From Scolanthus callimorphus (lineage: Eukaryota > Cnidaria > Anthozoa > Actiniaria > Edwardsiidae): 64,000 bases of DNA. The stretch is from NCBI GenBank assembly GCA_033964015.1, contig CM066914.1, positions 10,407,831 to 10,471,830 of the forward strand, read 5' to 3'. Both the position numbers and the translations under genes were made by a program. Below the pieces are notes generated by a model. The model worked only from the letters and a program-made list of their open reading frames with translations, did not search any database and was not told the origin of the DNA. Shown here one piece after another: positions 1 through 12,481 of this stretch (positions are counted from its first letter, which is position 1; every line of letters begins with the position of its first letter).

Positions 1-981
1 GCTGCCAGGTTTGACGTCATTTCCGCTGTTTTGACTTTACTCTGCATAAGCTTCCGTAGATCCTCGTAATTCTCATTGTTTTGTTTCGGGTCATTGTTCA
101 GTGGATTAATCTTCAGTTTTGACATTAACGGTCTCACCTGCATTCCCAAATGGGGACCAACTTTATGGTTCAATACTTTGTGTATGGTACCATTCATTTT
201 TGGCGCAAAAGCAGCAGCTACAGCCTCTTGCCAAGACAGCGTGGGTCCTACTTTCTCGATCAGCTTCTTGAGGTAGGTTTTCAGAACATGTGATGGAAGC
301 CTGAGTTGAGGATTATATACATACTCCTTTAGCGGAGAGAAATGTGACCCTAGTGACTCCGCTTCTTCTTCTGTGCGATAACCCACTGGAGGACCAGACG
401 ACAAAAGTGGGGAAGGGTACATCGAAGAGAAACTAAGTTGAGAATTTTGTTCAAGAGGGAACTCATTTTCAGTGATTGCAAGAGGAACTTTGGCTTGTGG
501 ATGTACAAACGACACCTGATCAGGAGGTTCCTCGACAAGTCTACTATCTGCTAAAGATGGAGTTTCTTGGGCGCCATTGTAAAGGTAACTCGGCACTTGT
601 TCTTCAAAATGTGGCACCTTATCTTCCACGTAAGAGCCTACAGCAGAATCTAGATTCTCTGGTGGGGCCTCTGCAAAGGGGCTTTCTTGCATTTGTTGGC
701 CCATATACATCAATCTATCTTGACCTACTCTTATTGTGTCCCCTTCATTTGGGCCCTCGTTATCTGTGTAACCTTGGATTTGTTGTAAGTTGAGAGGTCC
801 TTGGGAAAAGGAATTTCCCTGGGGAAAAATGGAACTTTGAGGATTTCCCGTGGTATATATTGTAGGAATGTGCTCTTCAATAGATCCATATACTGCATCC
901 GTTGTGGTATGAGCAGGGCCAGTTATTTTGTGTTTCTTGACTATCGGAGGTGAGTCCTTTGCTCCGGGGCTCTCAGTGGCT
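1..981 (-). CDS. Partial coding exon of an unrecognised gene, running off the left edge
   Basis: On the minus strand one frame is open from a splice acceptor (TTTTAG, ending at 982) to base 1, about 326 codons with no stop. It has neither a start nor a stop inside the window, so simple ORF scans miss it. The exon enters with one base before the first full codon (GCC at 980-978), so the upstream exon should end in phase 2; I could not find that exon. The translation is rich in Pro, Ser, Gln and Glu and looks disordered. Near the left edge it becomes more helical (LPSHVLKTYLKKLIEKVGP, then SWQEAVAAAFAPKMNGTIHK). I see no domain, signal peptide or membrane segment and do not recognise the family. 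Chance openness over 980 bases in AT-rich DNA is very unlikely. Confidence 0.6.
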
Positions 982-2135
982 CTAAAACGACAACGACAAA
1001 AACATCACCACCGTAAATAAGGAGTCCCGGGACCGAGTTCTCCATCCGTGTATCTGACCAGGCTCCGATATGGTAAGCCTCCTACGAAGCCGCTCGCATT
1101 ACGAGGGTCACGCAAGTGAAGGCGTAGCCGTAGGAGGCTACGATCTGGCCTGATATCTGCATTTATTTACACAGATGGGACTGATAAGAGAAATCAACGT
1201 CCTTGGTTCCCGCGCGCCAAAAAATCAAATATCCGAAAACACCCACTGGCGAGCAGGATTATAGCAGACTTCCCTTCCACTCTTCCGTCGCAGGAAGGTC
1301 CGATAAACAGACATATAATTTTAATTGAGTTTTTTGTCACTGCGATAAGTGTATATTTAACGCGATCTAATAGTTGGTAAAGGTCAATCCAACATGCATG
1401 GTTGCCCGCTTTCATTTCTTGTTTTCAGTTCTTTAAACAAGACATTTCAAGGAACGTTCGTTTTAGCGAGAAATAGAAAAACTATTTATTTTTCTTGTTA
1501 CTTTTAAATCTTGTAAACATACCAATCTTTATTGATGAGTTAACCGCTCCGACAAGGAACCAGACAATCGCCAAGAAATAGAGTCGCATCACTCTGACGA
1601 CAGTTAAACACTAAAAAAATAGATAGAGAAGGAAAAGCGCGTTACCAACAACTAAATGTATGTAGAGAGACAAGCGAATACGCAAACCGACGCTACTAAA
1701 AACACTTTTCGGCGTCTTGACCTCATACCAGACTAATTTGCCAGTAAAAATAAAATAGTGAATACAAACACTTTCAACTTTTTTTTAATAACCTTACGCC
1801 TCACCTTAGCAATTTTTTGATGTTCACTTTTACTTCTTTATGGTGTCATGGCTGTTTGTATTTTTTTACAGTAACACTATGGTTCAAACTTCATTTTCAA
1901 ATCAGACTCTCGCCTACTGTGGCTGTATTTGTGCTTTCGTTCTGCTTGGAGGAAATGTTTATATAAATTTCTTTATCACAGGACGGTGAGACGACTGGTA
2001 CCGTTGACTGAATTGTATACAAAGGGGTAACTGGTCTTCAAATAATCAAAGACATTGCTGTCATGGCAACAAGTATCTGGCAGAGCAAGAAAGCAAGTCA
2101 TACTAGTTATACAATGCCTTCGAGTGGCATACTTA

Positions 2136-2250
2136 ACCATTATCCTTCGAGATTGCGCAGAATATCGTCTGATACTTAGCCGACGAGGGGGCGAAGTCCC
2201 GAGTTGGCTAAAATCAGACGATATTCTGCAAAATCGAGCAGGATAATGGT
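2136..2250. repeat. Inverted repeat (hairpin), about 115 bp
   Basis: The left arm begins ACCATTATCC and contains GCAGAATATCGTCTGAT. The right arm contains ATCAGACGATATTCTGC and ends GGATAATGGT. The loop is around GGGGGCGAAGTCCC. It looks like a small non-autonomous fold-back element. Confidence 0.75.
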
Positions 2251-2251
2251 T

Positions 2252-2437
2252 TTATTATTCAGCACATCGATAGCACAAAACCCCCGAAAAACATGACTTT
2301 TGTGTATTATTTACGAGCTCAAAACATCATATTTCCCTCAGAGACGGATATCGCAGGATAGCTGTCATGTACAGAAGACAGCTATTGGCGTTCCAATGAC
2401 CATATTTGGGCAGTGCATCGATGTGCTGAATAATACT
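2252..2437. repeat. Second inverted repeat with an inner hairpin
   Basis: TTATTATTCAGCACATCGAT at 2252-2271 is mirrored by ATCGATGTGCTGAATAATA near 2416-2436. Inside is a smaller hairpin, TAGCTGTC...GACAGCTA, near 2357-2385. It lies directly next to the previous inverted repeat, so both may be parts of one compound element. Confidence 0.65.
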
Positions 2438-3054
2438 GCAGAATATCCCACGTGAACCTTCAGGCGAGTGTGTATGCTAAGAAAACACAAATTTTATACC
2501 ACGCTACAGTGCACGATGGGAAGGTTGAGTGGAATACCGCCGAATATACAACGCAATTCCTGCATTCTGGTGTGAATTTCGTTTTTGATTCTCGTTTCTC
2601 CACCTCCCCCCCCCCCCCCTTTCCCCCCCCCCCCCTCCCCCCCTGGCTACGGGCCTGCAATAGCAGTTTGATGAAATCACAAGATTCGCCACAATCAGAT
2701 CCATTTTGAACTCTAACACACAAAAAACACTAAATGTATAACGTGATAAATATTTTCATCAAAGGTTGCTTGTTCGTCGGGTGCCATTCTTGGTGGGCAC
2801 TAAATCAAAGCAACGGCCAATTCCCAAAGTGTACGCTCTTATACGGAAAGGGCGTTCTTGTGAAACATCAGACTATAGCTTCATTTAAAACTGGTAAACT
2901 ACTAGATCCTTCTAGGATTCAAACTATACTGTTAGCACTTCCCTTTGGAACCAGCAGATAGCCAAAGCAGCTATCGGACAGTCAATCTATTCCCATCATT
3001 TCGTTCAGTTTCGTCGCACCAAAACATATCTTCACTGAACTACAACCATAGAGT

Positions 3055-4776
3055 TTATCTTCCATGCAAGAAAATTGGTCTGTCATGTATATAATGCGGC
3101 GCCTCCATTCTCGCGTGGGCCTGGATCGGTCCGTTATAGTTCCAAAGGGCGTGGTAAGGGCTGTGTAGGTATACGGGATTCATGGCGTTAGCCCAGTATC
3201 TCCGCCGCGCGGCCAAGATCCGTGCGCGTAACAGCTCTTCATAAGTATAGGGAGTGTTCCCGTGGAATGTGTCTGAGATAAAGGAGATATACGGCGAGTG
3301 ATTCAATCTTTTATTGAATCACTTAATTAATTAATTAATTAATTATTTCCTAATTTTGTCGATTGCAATGGACGTAAAGGGGCTTTTTGAAGAGATGATG
3401 AAAAAACATTAGATAAAAAGACTACAACTGTCTCTACATTGGCCGAGAATCAACTTGTAGTATTACTTCTTTAAGAACTGCTGTGAATAGTATAAGTCTA
3501 CGCCAGAAAATATGTTTAGCCTTTGAATCTGAGCGCGCTGGTTAGAATAGCGAATAGACATATCGAGTACTGGACACGTTATTGAACCTCCCGTCAAGTT
3601 CGCAATCAGAAATAGCAATTCGAATAAAACATGGGCATTAAACTTGAAAGGCTTACCTAGTATGTGTTGGCCACCAAGAAAAACTGTACTGGGAGTGTTC
3701 TCGCCATATAAAACATGATTACTGTGATGAAAAGGGAGCTGATGAAAGCCTTCCTCTTCCACTTCTCCGTGTGGGACAAACGCATTCACTCCTGAGATGT
3801 GGTACAGGCCATGTGGCTCTCCTCTCAACACAACAGGGCCCTCATGGACGCCTATAGACGATAGAGGACGTACGTACGGGAGGCGTACCCCAAGGACTGT
3901 CCTGAGAGGGGCAAAATGGTGCCCTTCCAGGGCGAAAAATTGCGCTCTATCGGAACACCGACGTTGGGTCCAAAATGAAGTCCCATGTGGGTACCCTCGT
4001 AACCAGCTAAACCATGTAGCAGATTAGGAGCGTGGAACACATTCGGGTATTGCCTGAAAAGAAAATGAAGTGCTTGTATATAGCCCATCAACAGGAGCCT
4101 CTGCCCATCAACAGGAGCCTCTACCTTCATCGCCTATTGGCGGGAGTACATGAATTTAGATTGTAGATTTTGAATCCCGCGCGGGAGAATTAGTTGTCAT
4201 GGTTACAATTTATGCTCCCTCTCTCAAAAGAAAGATGACTAAAATGAATGCCGTTATCTCTGCCGCCAACGTTCTCGCTCTCACAGTACAAATTTCCTGC
4301 TGATGGGCTCCCTAGTATTCACACTACAATCTTCATATTCAATTACGTTTTTATGAAATTATGTTATCTATTAATTATATAGCGTTCGAAATGTATCATT
4401 CTTTCCAATCTGAGCTCGCGTGATCTGTGTCCTCGTTCCCAGGGTCTTTTCCTGTCTAAAAACGAGGTCGGCGCAAGATTTGGGGCAATATTGACTTGCG
4501 CTCGGTGCTTCTCGCTAGCATAACGTCATACCTGAAGATGTTGTGAATAACGCTCCCGTAACTCGCGGGAATCCCGTTAGGCATGAGGGTGACGTCACTC
4601 GCGGCAGGTAGTAGGGATGGCGTGATTGGTGGATTTGCCATGATATTATTGACGTGGGGTGGCAGAGTCATTATGTCTTCGCGCTTGTGAAGAGTCGTTA
4701 GCTTCGGCACGCTGGGTTTTTGTGTGGATTCTTTGGTAGAATAAAGGATAGGCAATGGGTTAGCCTGGTTCAACAT
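3055..4776 (-). CDS. Three-exon gene of unknown family, one frame break in exon 2
   Basis: Exons on the minus strand are 4776-4532, 4053-3657 and 3272-3055. The splice phases join cleanly. Exon 1 ends ...ATC TTC AG|GTATGA and exon 2 supplies the G (HNIFR|QYPNVF). Exon 2 ends ...ATA CTA G|GTAAGC and exon 3 supplies AC (GGQHIL|DTFHG). The start is the first ATG after an in-frame TGA; the stop is TAA after FLHGR. The product would be about 286 residues, rich in His, Pro, Asn and Tyr, without signal peptide or membrane segment. Inside exon 2 the upstream frame hits TAG at 3854-3852, while the downstream frame (VHEGPVVLRGEPHGLYHI) is open from about 4017 down. One lost base between 4017 and 3852 explains this; a 26-base intron would also fit formally but is implausibly short. 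I do not recognise the family. Confidence 0.6.
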
Positions 4777-7172
4777 TGTGTGGTTTAGCAAGGTTATTTC
4801 TCATCTCTAAATCGACCCTAAAGAAGCGCCCACTCTTTGGATATGGAGATCCTTGTGCTGTGTGATCGTGCGCAGAAGACATGTGCAGTGCAATTCAAGG
4901 GAACCACTGCGCCCTAGTAGCAACACCCAACGTCACCACCGCGGTCAACATTGTTGAACGCTGCTGAGTGTCACGTGTCAGCAGTGTTGAATGGTGTGTC
5001 AACTTGGCGCGTTCAACAATTGCGCTTGTTTACCCCGGTGCCTCCTATATTATCGGTTCTGCCTACCTTGTAAAGGTCTTGCTGCTGTCAAACTCCATAA
5101 TATCGCCAACACCACGTAACCAGTCCGGATGGCTAACATGGTTATTACTCTACTGGGAGCTAATATTTGAAATCAAATCTGATTAAAATTTAGGAGTAAT
5201 GATGCAATAACATTTTTTGAAGGGCAAACATTTTCGACAAAACAATACAGGGGAGGAGGGGGCCGATCAAGAAAAGTCAAAGGGGATGACATTCGCGAGG
5301 GGTCACTACAATGAAATGTGACATAGAACGAGGCAAGCCCCTATAGCTCAGTCATACATTCCTCAAATACAAACAGAAAGCAGGGAACACCACCCCCATC
5401 CACCCCCATGGTCCCCATCCTAGTCTTGGGTTCACCACTAGAGCACGTTTTTGAACGAAAAACCTTACAATTCTCTCGAGCTCCTGACCTCGCAACGAGC
5501 CTGAGCTTCTCATCGGCAACGTGTTTCATATCATCATGATCTGCAAGTGTTTTGCCCAAGTCAAGGGGCGTTATTGTATTTTTCAAAAATAAAATGTTAA
5601 AAAATTCGTAGAGTTTCGCTTCGGAGGCCGGAGTGGTATCTTAAGCGAGACTTTTAACAAAAGGAAACGCACTTTTCGGGTAATAGTACACCTTTTCAGG
5701 GTCATGGTTAAAGATTTGATAACACGTTAAATCGCTACTTTATTCAGTTGTTTGTTTTTAGGAACCGTGAAAAACAGTACAAACTTTGGTTGCTTGACTA
5801 GCGCCACATCGCTGAAGTCGAGTTGTTCATATTGCTTGAAATAATCAAGTAAAACTGTTCTGTTCTTACACACACTAAGATCTAAATGTGATCTAAATGC
5901 ATTTCCTAGCTGATGTTTTACATTTATGTTTAGATTTTCCTACAGACACATATGTCCAAATAATTCGACGTCACCACCCTACAAAATACTCTATAGGTTA
6001 TTATGGACATGTTTCACTGTCCAGGATTAGGTAACTTGTATAAAATCAGAAGATAGACTTACCTTTGTAGACAAAAAACTACAGAATATTTTGAAAGTGA
6101 TAGAAAGAGAGTTCATAAGGCCCTGCATAGGCTTTGGCTCACTGCGTCTCACACGTAAATCCAAGCTGATCAGGTTGTTTTACTGGACGGAAGCTCACAA
6201 TTTGTCAAACTTGTAAAAACATCTTCACGGTGAATGCCTTCATTTACAGGTCACTAAACAATTCTTGTGCGTCTTATCTTGTGCTTCCACAGTATTCTGA
6301 AAGCGAACGACTTTTTACAGAAAAAAAATAAAAGATGGATTTTTTAGATTCGAAGGTGCGTGAACGAAAAAATGCCATCCAGTGAGAAAAAGGTGCCAAA
6401 AATACTTAACACTGATATAAATATTTTGAACACAAATTATAAATACGCCCCCTGCCCACAGACAAGAAAGAAAAACAGATTTCGGAGAGAAACGCTAAAC
6501 CCGTGTATGTAGGCCGCCATCAACACAGGTAACCCGCGTCACACACGGGTATTAAATCTCAGGTTATAAAAACTTGTGCACTTTTTCTCGTTGTTCTCTA
6601 AATGTAACCCGTATTTTATTTACCAGTGGCAATTTGTGGAAAGAAATGATTGCGGAGGATGTCGTAGCCATCTGAAAATCTAGCTGTTGCTTGCGCAGTC
6701 ATTTTCATTGCAAGAATGCTAGCGCCGTGGTAATATATATATATAGGATATTACATGAAAATTTATCACACGAGAAGATGAAATTCATATCTACAAGCGG
6801 CCATGTAATGTTCTGTTTATAGGGATTATATAACATCAATGAAAGAAAAACATTTCTAATTATTTGAGTACCTACAATCGAGCATGGAGCACAGGCAAGC
6901 ATGTATCTTATGTGACACCCGGTGTTTCACTGGTGGATTTTTTTATAATAAAAAGGTTCCAAACTTGCCGTCAAGTAGCATCCGAAATGCAAAAGAAACC
7001 AAAAATAATGGTTTGAGCCTCAGATGACCAAGTATCTCGCAGAAGCAAGTGGAGGCGCTCGGCAGAACACCGGGTTTGGCCAATCATCACAAGCGATAAA
7101 GTACCTCCGCGAAACTATATATAAGTCTGGCACTAGTCCTTCTTAATCCATGTGGGTTCGTTTATGTAAACA

Positions 7173-7182
7173 GCGCATGCGC
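7173..7182. promoter_or_regulatory. NRF1-type palindrome GCGCATGCGC
   Basis: It is a perfect match to the core of the nuclear respiratory factor 1 site, which is common in animal housekeeping promoters. No gene start could be tied to it, so a function is only possible. Confidence 0.3.
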
Positions 7183-7757
7183 GGAACTAAAACCGTAAAA
7201 AAGTATAAACGATTTTCTGTTTGAGAATAAAATCAATCGGCATTTATTCTAAACTAACTTATTTTACGTGATCAATAATAATCAGCAGCTTAAAAGCAAA
7301 AATAATGAACTTTGAAATTTCAATTGCATTATGACGTCATATCAATAAAACAACGCGGCTTAAAATGCATATGATATCAGGTAAAACAGATTGCATGTAA
7401 TTAGATTATTAATGCGGAAATGCGATTATTCTTTTCGGCTCAAAGAAGGCGGCGGTAAGAGCAGTTCTTTATAAAAAGGAAAATAAATTCTCTTTTAAAA
7501 CCGCAATGACTTGGAGTCCGTAACAATTACACATTATTCGCGGAATTTCTTTAAAAAGTTTTCACTAACAAGATATTTTTCAATTAAAATACGGATTTGA
7601 TATTCAACTTTGCGCTCTTGGGCGCTCGTCTTAGCATTATCAGGCAGGAGTGAGAACGGGAAAGAGATAATCTGCTGTGCAAAGGGAGAAGGATGAAGAC
7701 AGAAGGCACTGTGGTGTCCTACAACAAGCCTTCAGTTTATTCCAAAATATTATGTAC

Positions 7758-7785
7758 TAATAATAATAATAATAATAATAATAAT
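7758..7785. repeat. (AAT)n microsatellite, short
   Basis: A run of about nine TAA/AAT triplets, with the same unit as the longer array 200 bp downstream. Confidence 0.9.
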
Positions 7786-7998
7786 TCGTTTATTAACACC
7801 TTTTGCAGCTAGGAGCTGAATTACAGGTATGGCCAGGCAATTTACAATAAATAGTTAAATAATGAAATGTTCAATGTCAATCCACTTGTCCCGCGTATTT
7901 ATGCGTGCAGAAGTTACCAAAGCGATCAGTGTTAATCGTACGAGTTAAAAGTTACGAGTTACTAAAAGTACATTGAACTGTGTAGTGCAACAACAACA

Positions 7999-8205
<207 letters not shown>

Positions 8206-9432
8206 GGTTTATTTAGAATACTTGCACAAGTGTGGCTCTTCGCCTCTAAATAGCTACATATAAAGTAATACTATAATAAAATCAAAGTAACTTGAAGCTA
8301 CTACTCGAGTTAAATGCTTATAGATGTGCATCGGGATGTGCACTAAGTAAAGGTGATATAAATACAGACGTTTCGGAACTACTGCTCTCCTTCATCAGAT
8401 TATATTTCAACTGTGGAAATTGACGGGTGTTAGCAATCCGTGGATGGACGGAAAAGGGAACTCGTGAGCAAGCGGAAACAGCCCCAAAGTCTCTCTATTT
8501 TCATTATCAATGACCCTAATACATGGGCCTACTGATTGTTAAAAGCTTCATTTTTAGCTTTGTTAAAACGGAGTCGCGGAGTCACTTTATCGATGGTATA
8601 TACCCGGTGTTTGGTTGAGAATTATCTCTGAGAAGTTTTGAATTTGCGTACGTCTTAACTATGTTGCTGCCGGATTCCGATGGCCGCGCGTTGATGATTA
8701 CCAAGTTTTATTCATTCATTCTTTATTAATTTTACAAAATCAATTTTGTTTGCGGCATCCCCACCACATAAATGGGGCAATCTGGATGGCATTTTGAGCT
8801 CCCAACAGAATTCATACTCGGCCATGCATGCATGGTTAATGTGCTGAAATTTCTAAACGCCTACACGAACTGCGATGAACGTCTCGGTAAAAAATCAAGT
8901 ATGAAGCCAGTTTAATCAATTAACTCACACTGGGTAAAAATTATAGTGCTGCGAAGCCAAATCCTGTGCTGTGCATCCATCTACTTTAATCTAATGCATC
9001 CAATTTATTTTCGCTCCTCGGAGACGGCTATACACGGCAACCCAACGACGGCAATTCGCTTATATCACTCAAACGACCGCAATTCTGTTTCGAAGAGCTA
9101 GATGAGCTTGAAGAAACTTCCAATCCATTTCCTCAACTCCTGGATGACAACAAAATACCAGCAAGTCACTTAAGGTATGAGTATACCTTTGAGGGGTCTC
9201 GCGGGGAAAAAATTCGTATCGCGTCACAATTTACACCACAAACGTCGTTCACATATCATTTTAAAGCTAAAAGATTGGTCTATCTGATGAATACTTTTGT
9301 TTTCATTATATTGTACATGAACATATATTTTGTTAGCTCTAAAGAAAAAACGACCGACTTTCTTTAAAAAGTTCCATCTTTTTCCAATTAAATTGCACAG
9401 CTCCAAATATAAGCAAAATCTATTCTTTAGAA

Positions 9433-9600
9433 GGCGATCTAAAAAAAGGTGTGCGGGATTTTGATTTTCCTTTTAAAACATATTTTATGCTAATTTTTGT
9501 GTTAGCATTGCCAAAAATATCTGTTTTCGACCTTTTTTACGTGATATTTCCGCAAATATGTGAAATATCAATAATCCCGCACACCTTTTTTTCAGATCGC
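9433..9600. mobile_element. Short inverted-repeat element (MITE-like)
   Basis: The left end reads GCGATCTAAAAAAAGGTGTG and continues CGGGATT. The right end is its reverse complement, AATCCCGCACACC...AGATCGC. The element is about 168 bp with no coding capacity. Confidence 0.7.
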
Positions 9601-9965
9601 ACTCTAAGGAATACATCAGTCGACTCGGGCGCGTGAAGGTCCGTGAAGTGTCCGAAGGCCGGCCAAAGGTAGAATGGCTCGTCGTTCGTCGCTGTTTCGG
9701 AAAGGCCGGGTCGCGTTTTCAACGTAGTTCAAGGCCGTGTCGCTTGTCGGAATTTACCCCTGGTAGGGCCTCATTCAAGTATAGTAGTATATTCAAAGTC
9801 TTGACAGTCGGTAGATTCCGGCCGCCGAAAACAGAACTCAAAAAAGCCGGCCATATTGTCCTCGTTGCAAGAAATAATAAGCTTTGAATAATCCTATAGA
9901 ATCGTATATCTCTTTTGTGTGAAAATTAAGGACGAGATATCATGACGATTCAAGTCTTCAGTGTA

Positions 9966-10037
9966 CTAGATTCCGCCGAAAATAGCACGAAAAAAGGCGA
10001 TATCGCTTTTTGAGTGCTATTTCTTAGCGGAATCTAG
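9966..10037. repeat. Inverted repeat, about 70 bp
   Basis: CTAGATTCCGCCGAAAATAG is mirrored by CTATTTCTTAGCGGAATCTAG with a few mismatches. The hairpin is flanked by direct copies of CTTTGAATAATCCTATAGA. Confidence 0.6.
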
Positions 10038-12481
10038 CCCCCTGAAGCTTTGAATAATCCTATAGAGTATGCCGACCTGTCCTGACTTGCGTATGGTAGA
10101 TAGATAGATAGATCATCACGGATTCATCACGGTAGCGGTAGTCATCACGGATTTCACTAAAGAAACGAACGTTGAAAGTTTCCGAAGCCCTGTATGACTC
10201 GTCTTGCGCTAATCATGCTTCACGATTTCTAAACTGAGTCTCTGCTTTTCAAATTTCAGGCAATTGACTAATTTTCGAGGAGCTCTTTTCAGAGGTGCGG
10301 ATAGATTTTTACGCCATCCTGCTAAAGGCGAACAAGAAACGTCGATGGTTACCTCTGGTCGAATGCTTACCTCTAACGGCCTCTTCTTATAATGACGGGT
10401 ATGGCCTTCACGGCCGTACTGCTTTTTTTCCTTATAATACCCGAAGTACTAAGCTATAGCCACTGGACAGGACTGGAGGCCATTTAGAGGCAAAATCTGA
10501 TTCACGGTAGAACTGATTCGGAACTAAAAACTTCACGAACATTTCGTCTGCTTGTTTGGCGTTAAACGATGAGCTCCTGTCAGCTTTTGTTTCATCTCCG
10601 GTTCCTCGTTTTCTCGGTATATATTATTTTTTGTTCGATATTGTAGTCGACAATAAACTACAACTCGACGTTGCTGCTGTCGATTGTTGGACTGTACGCG
10701 GTGGCTAAAAAGAAAATGTTTTAATAATTCTAAATAACGGCCGTACCGAGAAACGCTTCAGCCTTGGCCGTTCTTCTATACATTGACCGGAATTTACGCC
10801 TATCGAGACTGAACCAACACAGAGTATTAATTTCTATTGACTATCAAACAACACAAGCCTGGTCGAATATATTTTGCTTTACTGAGGCGAGGCGTTCACT
10901 TCTGCAGTTCTTGTGACTAACACAGCTCAACTAGTCACAGCTCAACATGTACGTAATCTTTTCTTAGTTTCGAGTTCTCCCGTTATTATTGCTACCATAA
11001 ATCCCGAAAAGATGTTGAGACCTTTTAGGAAAACAACATTTTGGCCCCCTTATGTGTTTCACAACAAAGCCTTTGGGGAGACTGGTGCGATAACGTCACG
11101 TGACCCACCAGTCAATAGCAACGTGTTCTCGCTCAATTAATTCATCACCGAAATCCGTAGAGATTCACCTACGAAAAACGGTAAGTTTGGCCAGTTAGAG
11201 TTGTCAGTGTACAATTATAGTTACTACAACGTTAGGAGAATAGTTTTCCTTGCCTCTGATATAAAATTTGTGGCGATAGATTAGTTTTCGAAGGCAAAAC
11301 CATCGCCTCAATATAGCAGTTTGTTGACCGGCTTTAGTGACGAGTTTGCTTGTTTCGTTTCGTCAGAGCTGCCTGTCAGTGGCGAGCATATCACACTTTT
11401 AGATTGATGCATACGCTGTGGATTAGAGCAAATTTAGATTCAAAATGACCCAGAAGTAAAAATTGCTTATCAAATATTTTGAAATGGCGCTAGTTTTGAA
11501 TGCTTTGAAGTGAATTCTTGGAACATTTGAAGCTAGTTTTGCACAAGAATCAGATCTGGGAAAATTCGTCAACCATGGCTGTGAAACCATTTGCATGTCA
11601 TACCACCGAATTTGTTTCCTGCATCCTCGCGACTTTTTGAAAGATCACAGTCAGACTTGCAGTTAATTTTAAGCTTGTATGTTTAATACTTCAGCCAAGC
11701 AGTTAGTCATAGATAGATTTGATAGGAAGAGCTAGCCATAGGGAGCAGTTTTTCTAGTGTAACAAAAACCCAGTCGGTTTACTAAAGATTTGAATTAAGT
11801 TACTTCCCTTGAATAGAGGTCATGCGATGGAAGTTCGGTGTATTTCTGCATCCAGACAGTTTCTTTATATCTCAACCAAGGCATACTAACAACTCCGTGG
11901 AATAAATGACGGGGATTTTACGACAAAACTAACAAATCCAGGCCGATACTCGAATCCACCTAAGAATTCAATGGGGTCTTGGCCGACCTCACGGCTGTTT
12001 TGTTGGGAAAATTCGTTAGATCGCAAGTCGCGTGGCCTTGTCCATTTCATTCAGGTTTCCCTCACTTTGTTTTACGCTGGTCTACAACAAATTAGCGACG
12101 AATTCGTTCAATTTCCTTATATAACAAGTTTTGGTCCTATAAGAAATTCATCTACATGCCTTTGATCACCTCGGTTGCATCTCTTATTGGGTGTTTGTCA
12201 GTCTTCGGTATGACGGCGACTCCGATGCCGATATATTTGAAACTGGATAGCAGAACCTAGTGGATGGAAAATAGAAAACATAAAAAACAGCTATTCGAAT
12301 ATAAAGTTAAATGGATAAACGGGAAGATTATTTTCTCCTCGAAAGTAACAGAGCGTACGATATACGGCCATTAAAACGCGACACAAAACTCACCCGCATA
12401 TGTAGTTTTTACTTGGTCATTTTATACAAATTTTAACACTTGCATTTATGTTCTTGCAGGTTTAAATATCCAGCCTACGAT

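Larger units (their letters stand above)
982..3054. other. Non-coding stretch with hairpins and a poly-C tract
   Basis: No convincing gene is seen. A hairpin with GCCTCCTACG/CGTAGGAGGC arms lies at about 1070-1145. Two adjacent inverted repeats lie at 2136-2250 and 2252-2437. A C-rich tract lies at about 2607-2641. Open frames over the C tract are artefacts of its composition. Confidence 0.6.

Noticed and set aside
3827..3853. A 26-base intron (GTACGT...TATAG) in the unknown gene
   Set aside because: It would repair the frame, but it is below known functional intron lengths in animals; a lost base is simpler.
3797..4027. Plus-strand ORF of 76 codons
   Set aside because: Antisense shadow of exon 2 of the unknown minus-strand gene.
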